From: Sphingomonadaceae bacterium
GTDB taxonomy: Bacteria > Pseudomonadota > Alphaproteobacteria > Sphingomonadales > Sphingomonadaceae
Reading direction: 5' to 3'
Length of the DNA: 9,813 bases
Assembly: GCA_019245455.1 (NCBI GenBank)
Contig: JAFARM010000104.1
Span: 1 to 9,813 of the forward strand
The notes beneath the pieces are model-generated. The model was not told the origin of the DNA. It saw nothing but the letters and a program-made list of their open reading frames with translations, and did not search any database. Both the position numbers and the translations under genes were made by a program. This document shows positions 1 through 5,931 of this stretch, one piece after another; position 1 is the first letter of the stretch; each line of letters opens with the position of its first letter.

Positions 1-354
1 GCCAAGGCGCGAGGTGTAGAGCTTGAGCATGAACGGCAGCATCGCCGACCCCTCAGCGAAGTGCAGCCACTCGAGATAGTCGTCGTACAGCGGCCCGTCG
101 GCCGCCGGCATCAGGTGCGGGCCATAGGTGCGGATCAGGTATTCGACGATCGCGCCCGATTCGACGATCCGCCGGCCGCCGTCCTCGATCACCGGCGACT
201 TGCCGAGCGGGTGGACTGCCTTCAGCTCGGGCGGGGCGAGGTTGGTCGTCGTGTCGCGCGTGTAGAACTTGATGTCGTAGCCAACCCCAAGCTCCTCCAG
301 CAGCCACAGGATGCGCTGCGACCGCGAGTTGTTGAGGTGGTGGACGGTGATCAT
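1..354 (-). CDS. Glutathione S-transferase family protein (3' end missing, cut by window edge)
   Basis: The gene runs off the left edge, so only the first 118 residues are visible. The protein starts MITVHHLNNSRSQRILWLLE, which is the thioredoxin-fold N-terminal domain of cytosolic glutathione S-transferases, with the SRS segment (residues 10-12) where the glutathione-activating residue sits. The G-K-S-P-V-I motif carries the conserved cis-proline at residue 54, and the E65-S66 pair is the usual contact for the gamma-glutamyl group of glutathione. From about residue 88 the all-helical C-terminal domain begins (YDDYLEWLHFAEGS). The start ATG has a GGAG ribosome site 8 nt upstream (363-366 on the complement). 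It is divergent from arfB with a 48-nt gap. The family conjugates or reduces electrophiles with glutathione in the cytoplasm; the substrate cannot be told from this part. The fold assignment is firm, the exact role unknown. Confidence 0.88.
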   Translation of the reverse strand, partial: MITVHHLNNSRSQRILWLLEELGVGYDIKFYTRDTTTNLAPPELKAVHPLGKSPVIEDGGRRIVESGAIVEYLIRTYGPHLMPAADGPLYDDYLEWLHFAEGSAMLPFMLKLYTSRLG

Positions 355-402
355 GGCAGCGGCTCCGATGACGCGGACGAGCGGACAGGGTAGGCGGGCG
401 GT

Positions 403-825
403 ATGATACCCGTCACCCCCGAAATCGCGATTGGCGAGGACGAGCTGGTCGAGACCTTCATCCGCGCCGGCGGCCCGGGCGGGCAGAACGTCAACAAGGT
501 CAGCAGCGCGGTCCAGCTGCGCTTCGACGTCCGCCGCTCGCCGAGCCTGCCCGATGCCGTCGCGGTGCGGCTGATGAAGCTGGCGGGCAGCCGGCTGACG
601 CAGGACGGGGTGATCGTGCTCACCGCCCAGCGCTTCCGCGAGCAGGAGCGCAACCGCGCCGACGCCCGCGCCCGGCTGGTGGCGCTGATCGCCGCGGCGG
701 CGGTGCCTCCGGTCAAGCGCCGGCTCTCGCGCCCGACGGCGGCGGCAAAGGCCCGGCGCTTGACGGGCAAGGCCGTGCGGGCAAAGGTGAAAGCGGCACG
801 CGGACGGGTAAATGCCGACGAATGA
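403..825 (+). CDS. arfB: Alternative ribosome-rescue factor B (peptidyl-tRNA hydrolase ArfB/YaeJ)
   Basis: This 140-residue protein matches the length of E. coli ArfB (YaeJ). Residues 21-32 read RAGGPGGQNVNK, with the catalytic GGQ at 26-28 that reaches the peptidyl-transferase centre and hydrolyses the ester of peptidyl-tRNA, as in class I release factors. The codon-recognition domains of real release factors are absent. The C-terminal third (from about residue 103) is very basic and Ala/Arg/Lys-rich (VKRRLSRP...), the tail that in ArfB threads into the empty mRNA channel of a ribosome stalled without a stop codon. An in-frame TAG at 391-393 just before the ATG leaves 403 as the first possible start; the ribosome site is weak. 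It acts on 70S ribosomes in the cytoplasm as a backup for trans-translation. It stands alone on the plus strand, divergent from the GST gene. Confidence 0.93.
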   Translation: MIPVTPEIAIGEDELVETFIRAGGPGGQNVNKVSSAVQLRFDVRRSPSLPDAVAVRLMKLAGSRLTQDGVIVLTAQRFREQERNRADARARLVALIAAAAVPPVKRRLSRPTAAAKARRLTGKAVRAKVKAARGRVNADE

Positions 826-836
826 CCGCGGCCGAG

Positions 837-861
837 TGAACCATTTCGTTTCAGCCCCGTT
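837..861 (+). promoter_or_regulatory. Putative EcfG (general stress response sigma factor) promoter for the CsbD-like gene
   Basis: TGAAC at 837-841 is followed by exactly 16 nt and then CGTT at 858-861. The known alphaproteobacterial EcfG consensus is GGAAC-N16/17-CGTT, so this is 8 of 9 positions with allowed spacing. It lies 65 nt upstream of the ATG of the CsbD-like gene, a suitable leader length. CsbD in Bacillus is under the general stress factor SigB and its E. coli relative YjbJ is under RpoS, so EcfG control of the homologue would make sense. The motif is short and was found by eye, so chance is possible. Confidence 0.5.
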
Positions 862-912
862 GGGGCGGACGCGGGCCTGACGCCAGGGTCGGGCCGGTTC
901 GGCTTCATCCGC

Positions 913-920
913 AAAGGAGA
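913..920 (+). promoter_or_regulatory. Strong ribosome binding site of the CsbD-like gene
   Basis: AAAGGAGA sits with 7 nt between GGAG and the ATG at 927, close to ideal. It is the best Shine-Dalgarno sequence in the window and suggests the protein is made in large amounts when transcribed. Confidence 0.8.
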
Positions 921-926
921 GACATC

Positions 927-1307
927 ATGGCGATCAACAGCGATACGGTCGAGGGCGCGCTGAACGAGTTCGGCGGCAAGGCCAAGGGCGCGGTCGGGGA
1001 CGTCACCGGCGACACCAAGACCCAGGCGTCGGGCGCGTTCGACGAGACCAAGGGCCAGGCGCAGCAGGTGTTTGGCGACGCCAAGGCCAAGGTGCAGGAC
1101 GCCTACAGCAAGGCCAAGGACGCAGTGAACGACTGGGCCGACAACGCCCCGGACTACGTCCAGAAGGCGCGCGAGCAGGGCCGTCAATATGCCGAGAAGA
1201 TCGCGCCGGCGGTGCGTGACACGGTTCAGGAGCAGCCGATCGCGACGCTGGTCGGTGGTATCGCCGTCGGCGTCCTCATCGGCTGGCTGATCAGCGGCCG
1301 TCGCTAA
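927..1307 (+). CDS. CsbD-like stress protein with C-terminal membrane anchor
   Basis: The 126-residue product begins with a CsbD-like segment (residues 1-60: VEGALNEFGGKAKGAVGDV, then T-G-D and D-E-T-K-G-Q-A-Q-Q-V-F-G), rich in Ala, Gly, Lys, Asp and Gln and without Cys. The middle (about 60-100) continues as a highly charged amphipathic helix with A-K-A-K / S-K-A-K-D-A-V repeats, resembling group 3 LEA proteins. Residues 104-122 (PIATLVGGIAVGVLIGWLI) form one glycine-rich transmembrane helix followed by SGRR, like the C-terminal anchors of ElaB/YqjD/DUF883 proteins. The likely topology is a cytoplasmic helical domain tethered to the inner membrane. CsbD-family proteins accumulate in general stress, but their molecular action is not established. 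A strong ribosome site and an EcfG-like promoter precede it, and a hairpin follows its stop. Family call good, function unknown. Confidence 0.82.
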   Translation: MAINSDTVEGALNEFGGKAKGAVGDVTGDTKTQASGAFDETKGQAQQVFGDAKAKVQDAYSKAKDAVNDWADNAPDYVQKAREQGRQYAEKIAPAVRDTVQEQPIATLVGGIAVGVLIGWLISGRR

Positions 1308-1328
1308 ACGGTCGCGACGCGACTAAGG

Positions 1329-1356
1329 CGGGCCGGGTCGGCGACGACCCGGCCCG
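1329..1356. terminator. Hairpin terminator between convergent genes
   Basis: A perfect 12-bp GC-rich stem (1329-1340 pairs with 1345-1356) closes on the GCGA tetraloop, a stable GNRA type. On the plus strand it is followed by TTCTCGT, a poor but pyrimidine-rich tail. It lies 21 nt after the CsbD-like stop and 9 nt before the stop of the convergent DUF3597 gene, so it could serve both directions. The lack of a proper T-run makes full intrinsic termination uncertain. Confidence 0.7.
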
Positions 1357-1365
1357 TTCTCGTAT

Positions 1366-1761
1366 CTAGCGCAGGCTGTCGGGCACCTTGCCGCCATTGG
1401 CGGCGAGCTGGGCCATGACCGCCTTGTGGAGCGCGATGTTCTCCTCGGCGGTGCCGTCGGCGCCGACATGGACGTTGAGTTCGTCCGCCAGATCCTTGCG
1501 GGCGCCAAGGCTCGAATCGAGGTCGAGCAGCTTCAGCAGGTCGATGATCGACGTCTGCCAGTTGCCGCCGCCGCCGTGCTCCGCCGCCATCGCCGTCAGC
1601 ACCGCCTCGACATCGACCGGCGCTTGCGTCGCTGCCGTGGTAGGTACCTGTGGGGCCGACGGTGCGGCTGCAGGCGCGGCCTGGGCCGGTGCCGCAGGCT
1701 TCGCCGCCGCCGCTGCTGGGTGATGGAAGATCTTGTCCATGATCCGACCGAACAGGCTCAT
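1366..1761 (-). CDS. DUF3597 domain-containing protein
   Basis: The product is 131 residues. It begins MSLFGRIMDKIFHH, the typical start of DUF3597 proteins, followed by a low-complexity Ala/Pro linker (about residues 13-48). The conserved domain then runs to the end, with VDVEAVLTAMA, NWQTSIIDLLKLLDLDSSL, ARKDLADELN and the closing G-G-K-V-P-D-S-L-R. There is no signal peptide and no catalytic motif I recognise. I chose the ATG at 1761 rather than a GTG 9 nt upstream because the GGAG ribosome site overlaps that GTG and is spaced 8 nt from the ATG. It converges on the CsbD-like gene and is divergent from the large synthase. DUF3597 has no established function; some members sit at the C-terminus of LysM or peptidoglycan-associated proteins, and the proximity to a stress protein is only suggestive. 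Confidence 0.85.
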   Translation of the reverse strand: MSLFGRIMDKIFHHPAAAAAKPAAPAQAAPAAAPSAPQVPTTAATQAPVDVEAVLTAMAAEHGGGGNWQTSIIDLLKLLDLDSSLGARKDLADELNVHVGADGTAEENIALHKAVMAQLAANGGKVPDSLR

Positions 1762-1769
1762 CGTCGTCA

Positions 1770-1773
1770 CTCC
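1770..1773 (-). promoter_or_regulatory. Ribosome binding site that fixes the DUF3597 start
   Basis: On the complement GGAG covers 1773-1770 and is followed by 8 nt and the ATG at 1761. It overlaps the alternative GTG codon at 1770-1768, which therefore cannot be the start served by this site. Confidence 0.6.
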
Positions 1774-1775
1774 AC

Positions 1776-1817
1776 GTCGCGCGGAAGGAGTCGCGCGGAC
1801 GAGGTAACTATCGCGCG
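1776..1817. repeat. Short GTCGCGCGGA direct repeats in a divergent promoter region
   Basis: GTCGCGCGGA occurs at 1776-1785 and again at 1790-1799 (14-nt period), and the core TCGCGCG recurs at 1811-1817. All lie in the 111-nt gap between the divergent DUF3597 and synthase genes. Such clustering may be an operator, but CG-rich heptamers are common in this genome type. No clear -35/-10 boxes are visible in this gap on either strand. Confidence 0.35.
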
Positions 1818-1872
1818 TTCATGTCGGTTGCGGTAAGGGCGGCAGCGATGTCCGTCCGAACACCGATTTTCC

Positions 1873-4800
1873 ATGGCTGAGCGCGCGGTCTTCCACGATC
1901 CGAGTGGCCGCCGCCGCCGCCGCTTCGGGATCGCCGTCACCGCGTTCGTCCTGCTGATCTGCTCGGCGATCGGGCTGTTCGTCACCTCGATCGTATCGAC
2001 CTCGGCGGGGACGCCGCTGCCTTTCACCGTCGAGCGGCCGCCGGTGCGCGACCTTGGTCAGCTCGCCCACGACACCCGCCGCGAGGTCAGCCACGCCCTG
2101 CGCCGCGCCTGGTGGCTGGCGCGGCCCGCACCGAAGGCGGGTGCGCCGCTCGCCGTCGGCTTCCACGCGCCTTGGGACGATGCCAGCGCCGCCAGCCTGG
2201 AGCGGCATATAGGCGACCTCGACTGGCTGGTGCCGGCGTGGGTTTCGGTCACGGGTCCCGATCACATCGTCACCCGCTTCCCCGACCTGCGCGGACGGCG
2301 GATCATCGCTGCCGCCAGCGCGCGGCCGCGCATCGTGCCGATGGTGCAGAACGCCATTCAGGGCGAATGGGACGGGGAGGGCATGGCGCGCCTGCTCGCC
2401 AGCCCGGCGCAGCGCAAGCGCCTGCTCGACAACCTCGAGGGTGGGTTCGCCGCCGACAAACTGGGCGTCGAAGGCATCTTCTTCGATTTCGAAAGCCTGC
2501 CGGCGTCGGCGCACGGCAATTATCTCGCCTTCCTGCGCGAGGCGCACGTCCGCTGCGCCCGGCGCGGGTGGAAGCTCACCGTCGCCGTGCCGGTCGGCGA
2601 CACCGACTGGAACCTGCGCGCCTATGCCGCCGCGGTCGATCGCCTGTTCCTCATGGTCTATGACGAGAACGACCCCGACCATGGCGCGGGGCCGATCGCG
2701 TCGCAGCCGTGGTTCGTCCAGACGGTTCAGCACGACACGCGCGGGCTGCCGCCGGAGAAGGTGGTCGTCGCGCTCGGCAGCTATGCCTACGACTGGTCGA
2801 AGTCGGGGACCGATTCGACCTCCGTCGAGCAGGCGCTGCTGACCGCACACGAATCGAGCGTGCTGCCGCGCTTCGACACCGCGGCCGGCAACTGGACCTT
2901 CCGCTACGACGGCGGCGGCGAGCCGCACACCGTCTGGCTGCTCGACGCGATCAGCGTCCACAACCAGATGCAGGCGGTTCGCGCCCTTGGCATCAACGCC
3001 TTCGCCTTGTGGCGGCTGGGGACCGAGGATCCGACGGTGTGGAAGATCTTCGGCCGCAGCCATCCCGGTCCCGTCCCGCCATCGGCGCTGACGGCGATGC
3101 CGGCGGGGACCAACGTCGACATCGAGGGCGCGGGCGAAATCCTCCACGTCGGCGCGACACCGGTGCCCGGGCGGCGGACGGTTACCGTCGATCCGCACGG
3201 CCTTGTCGTCGATTCGCGGTTCCTCCAGCTGCCGCTGCCCTACGCCATCGAACGTGCGGGGTACCGTCCTGGCCTCGTCGCCCTCACCTTCGACGACGGG
3301 CCGGACCCGACGTATACGCCGCAGATCCTCGACATCCTCAAGGCCAAGCACGTGCCGGCGACGTTCTTCGTCATCGGCGAGAACGTCCTGCCCGAGCGCG
3401 GCATCCTCCGGCGCGAGATCGCCGAGGGGCACGAGGTCGGCAATCATACTTATACGCACCCGAATCTCGGCGAGGCGACGGCGCGGACCACGCGGTTGGA
3501 ACTCAACGCCAACCAGCGGTTGTTCGGGGCGTTCACCGGCCGCGCGATGAAGCTGTTCCGCGCGCCCTATTTCGGCGACGCCGAGCCGACGACGGCCGAC
3601 GAGATCGACCCCGTCACCGTGGCGCAGGCGCTCGGCTATCTGACCGTCGGGCTTCACGTCGATCCTGCGGACTGGCGGCGTCCGGGGGTTGCCGCGATCG
3701 TCCAGTCGACGATCGACGGCGTCGAGGACGCGACGCTCGAACGCAGCGGCAACGTCGTCCTGCTCCACGACGGCGGCGGCAATCGGACGCAGACCATCGC
3801 CGCGCTGCCGATCCTGATCGATGAGCTGCGCGCCCGGGGCTATCGCTTCGTGCCCGCGAGCGCGCTGATCGGCCTGACGCCGGCGCAGGCGATGCCGGCA
3901 CTGTCGCCCGACGAGCTCGCCGCGTCGAAGACCGATCTTGCTTTGTTCGACCTGATCGACATCGTCATCGTCGGGTTGAGGTGGCTGTTCGCCATCGCCA
4001 TCACGCTCGGCATCGGCCGCGCGCTGGTGCTCTCGGCGCTGGCGCTGTGGCAGGCGCGACGCGAGGCGGCGATCGCTCGGCCGTCGATCGACCCCGACCG
4101 CTTCGTCTCGGTGCTGATTCCGGCCTTCAACGAGGCGCGCGTCATCGAGGCGTCGGTGCGGCGCGTTCTCGCCAGCCGGGACGTGCGGCTCGAGGTCATC
4201 GTCTGCGACGACGGCTCGAAGGACGCGACGAGCGAGATCGTCCGCACTGCCTTCGCCGACGATCCCCGCGTCCGCCTGCTGACGCTCGTCAACGGCGGCA
4301 AGGCGCGGGCGCTCAACGAGGGGCTGAAGCTGGCCACCGGCGAAATCGTCGTCGCGCTCGACGCCGATACGCAGTTCGAGCCGACGACGATCGCCCGGCT
4401 GGCGCGCTGGTTCGTCGATCCGGCGGTCGGCGCGGTCGCGGGCAACGCCAAGGTCGGCAACCGCGTCAATCTCGTCACGCGCTGGCAGGCGCTGGAATAT
4501 GTCACGGCGCAGAACCTCGAACGGCGCGCGCTGGCGCGGCTCGATGCGATGACGGTGGTCCCTGGCGCGGTTGGCGCGTGGCGGGCGGCGACGATCCGCG
4601 AGGTCGGCGGCTACCCGCCTGATACGCTCGCCGAGGACCAGGACCTGACGATCGCCATCCAGCGCGCCGGCTGGCAGGTGCGCTACGACCAGGACGCGGT
4701 CGCCTGGACCGAAGCGCCCGAGAGCTTCCCGGCGCTTGCCCGCCAGCGCTTCCGCTGGGCGTTCGGCACGTTGCAGTGCCTGTGGAAGCACCGTGCCGTC

Positions 4801-5223
4801 CTCGCCACCGGCCGCCCGCGGGGTCTTGCACGCATCGGCCTGCCGCAGGCGATCGTCTTCCAGGTGCTGTTCGCCGCCGTGTCGCCGGTCATCGACCTCG
4901 CGCTGATCGCCAGCATGGTCGCAACCGTGCTCGCGGTTCAGGCGCACGGCTGGGCGGCGACGCAGCACGACGTCGTCCGCATGGGGGCGTACTGGCTGGC
5001 GTTCGGCGCGATCGACCTGTTGTCGGGCTTCGTCGCCTTCGGGCTCGAGGCCAACGAGAAGTGGCGGCTGCTGTGGCTGATGCTGCCGCAACGCTTCGGC
5101 TACCGGCAGATCATGTACTACGTCGTCATCCGCGCCATCACCTCGGCGCTGCGCGGACCGAGCGTCGGCTGGGGCAAGCTCGAGCGCTCGGGCCGCGTCG
5201 CCGCGATCAGGCCAGCCGAGTAG
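1873..5223 (+). CDS. Membrane-bound fusion polysaccharide synthase: GH18-like hydrolase, CE4 deacetylase and family 2 glycosyltransferase
   Basis: This 1116-residue protein has three enzyme modules. A basic N-terminus (RRRRR at 13-17) precedes a membrane helix (about 18-41). Residues about 95-395 are GH18-like: E200-G-I-F-F-D205-F-E207 matches the catalytic strand, keeping the last Asp and the acid Glu, and MVYDEN (Y263-D264) is the later GH18 strand. Residues about 465-665 are a NodB/CE4 deacetylase with all five motifs: TFDDGP (472-477), HTYTH (525-529), RAPYF (563-567), DPADW (597-601) and LLHD (H632, D633). A hydrophobic stretch (about 693-727) leads to a GT2 domain with DDGS (779-782), DAD (830-832), EDQD (921-924) and QRFRW (958-962), the processive-synthase pattern, then further membrane segments near 992-1022, 1037-1060 and 1081-1094. 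Positive-inside topology places the first two modules in the periplasm and GT2 in the cytoplasm. The likely product is an N-acetylated beta-glycan that is partly deacetylated and trimmed, as PgaC plus PgaB do for PNAG; the sugar is inferred. ATG 1873 is the first in-frame start seen, with no clear ribosome site. Confidence 0.92.
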   Translation: MAERAVFHDPSGRRRRRFGIAVTAFVLLICSAIGLFVTSIVSTSAGTPLPFTVERPPVRDLGQLAHDTRREVSHALRRAWWLARPAPKAGAPLAVGFHAPWDDASAASLERHIGDLDWLVPAWVSVTGPDHIVTRFPDLRGRRIIAAASARPRIVPMVQNAIQGEWDGEGMARLLASPAQRKRLLDNLEGGFAADKLGVEGIFFDFESLPASAHGNYLAFLREAHVRCARRGWKLTVAVPVGDTDWNLRAYAAAVDRLFLMVYDENDPDHGAGPIASQPWFVQTVQHDTRGLPPEKVVVALGSYAYDWSKSGTDSTSVEQALLTAHESSVLPRFDTAAGNWTFRYDGGGEPHTVWLLDAISVHNQMQAVRALGINAFALWRLGTEDPTVWKIFGRSHPGPVPPSALTAMPAGTNVDIEGAGEILHVGATPVPGRRTVTVDPHGLVVDSRFLQLPLPYAIERAGYRPGLVALTFDDGPDPTYTPQILDILKAKHVPATFFVIGENVLPERGILRREIAEGHEVGNHTYTHPNLGEATARTTRLELNANQRLFGAFTGRAMKLFRAPYFGDAEPTTADEIDPVTVAQALGYLTVGLHVDPADWRRPGVAAIVQSTIDGVEDATLERSGNVVLLHDGGGNRTQTIAALPILIDELRARGYRFVPASALIGLTPAQAMPALSPDELAASKTDLALFDLIDIVIVGLRWLFAIAITLGIGRALVLSALALWQARREAAIARPSIDPDRFVSVLIPAFNEARVIEASVRRVLASRDVRLEVIVCDDGSKDATSEIVRTAFADDPRVRLLTLVNGGKARALNEGLKLATGEIVVALDADTQFEPTTIARLARWFVDPAVGAVAGNAKVGNRVNLVTRWQALEYVTAQNLERRALARLDAMTVVPGAVGAWRAATIREVGGYPPDTLAEDQDLTIAIQRAGWQVRYDQDAVAWTEAPESFPALARQRFRWAFGTLQCLWKHRAVLATGRPRGLARIGLPQAIVFQVLFAAVSPVIDLALIASMVATVLAVQAHGWAATQHDVVRMGAYWLAFGAIDLLSGFVAFGLEANEKWRLLWLMLPQRFGYRQIMYYVVIRAITSALRGPSVGWGKLERSGRVAAIRPAE

Positions 5224-5836
5224 CCGCGAGCGGACGGCGGAGCCCCGCGCCGACCAGCGCGAAGCCGACCGTCAGCAACGCCCAGCTCGCCGGCTCGGGG
5301 ATCGTCGTGTCGCTATGCACGCCGCCGACGCGGTCGAGCGTCAGGTCGTCAATCGCCAACTGCGTACCATAGCCGCTGTCATAGCCATCGTGGTGGACGC
5401 CGCCGAAGCTGACGATCTGCACGCGGTCGACGGCGGCGTGGTTGAACACGGCGAGGAGCGGGCCAGTGGTATCGAGGATGAAGTTCTGGGTATAGGCGAT
5501 GGCCCCCTTCAGCGAGCCGATGACGTTGACCGTCAGCCCGTCGTTCCATGCCGCCGTCAGATCGGCGCTCGTCAAGCTGAATGCGGTCGCGCTGGCAATG
5601 ACGGCGGAGTAGCCGTTGCCGTTATAGGCGACGTTCTCACGACTGATGACGCCGTTGGCATAGCCCGAAGGCACGAAGGTACGCGCATCGAGGGCGTAGA
5701 AGTTGGTGAAACTGAAGCCCGCATAGCTGGCGAATGCCTCCCCCGGCGACAGGTCGTCGAAGTTGAGCGTGATCGCCTGCGCCGGCATGGCGACGAGCGC
5801 GGCGACGGCAGCAGCAATGGCCAGACGTGGCGTCAT
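5207..5836 (-). CDS. PEP-CTERM sorting domain protein (first copy)
   Basis: The 209-residue precursor has a signal peptide of 21 residues ending in the AMPAQA cleavage site. The mature part starts ITLNFDDLSPGEAFASYAGF, a beginning common among secreted PEP-CTERM proteins of the FDDL/YAGFSF type, and continues as a beta-rich region without Cys. The tail is IPEPASWAL at 179-187, then a hydrophobic helix, then a basic end (LRRPLAATRLA), the three-part PEP-CTERM signal recognised and cut by exosortase (EpsH family). It is presumably processed at the membrane and released to or anchored on the cell surface. The start ATG has AAGGGG 7 nt upstream (5844-5849, complement). Its last codons overlap the 3' end of the convergent synthase gene by 17 nt. 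The role of the mature domain is not known. Confidence 0.88.
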   Translation of the reverse strand: MTPRLAIAAAVAALVAMPAQAITLNFDDLSPGEAFASYAGFSFTNFYALDARTFVPSGYANGVISRENVAYNGNGYSAVIASATAFSLTSADLTAAWNDGLTVNVIGSLKGAIAYTQNFILDTTGPLLAVFNHAAVDRVQIVSFGGVHHDGYDSGYGTQLAIDDLTLDRVGGVHSDTTIPEPASWALLTVGFALVGAGLRRPLAATRLA

Positions 5837-5931
5837 GATCGATCCCCTTCATCGCCGTCGGTCGCAGCCGACAGGCAGCAAGAGGAGGAACGGCGGCGCG
5901 GCGCGAAGCTTTAGGAGCGCGACCAGGCCGT

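Noticed and set aside
854..866. GCCCCGTTGGGGC hairpin after arfB as a terminator
   Set aside because: The stem is only 5 bp with a 3-nt loop and no T-run, and it overlaps the putative EcfG -10 box, so it is more likely incidental.
1790..1825. An EcfG-type promoter on the minus strand for the DUF3597 gene (TGAAC followed by CGTC)
   Set aside because: The spacing is 15 nt rather than 16-17 and the -10 box has one mismatch, so the match is too weak to call.
1819..5091. A 1090-codon open frame on the minus strand, antisense to the synthase gene
   Set aside because: Its product is dominated by Arg, Asp, His, Gly and Ala with no recognisable domain. Stop-free antisense frames are expected opposite a GC-rich gene with strong third-position G/C bias, and the opposite strand encodes intact catalytic motifs.
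5857..5872. GTCGG-N6-CCGAC inverted repeat upstream of the first PEP-CTERM gene
   Set aside because: A 5-bp stem in GC-rich DNA is expected by chance, and nothing in its position supports a riboswitch or operator.
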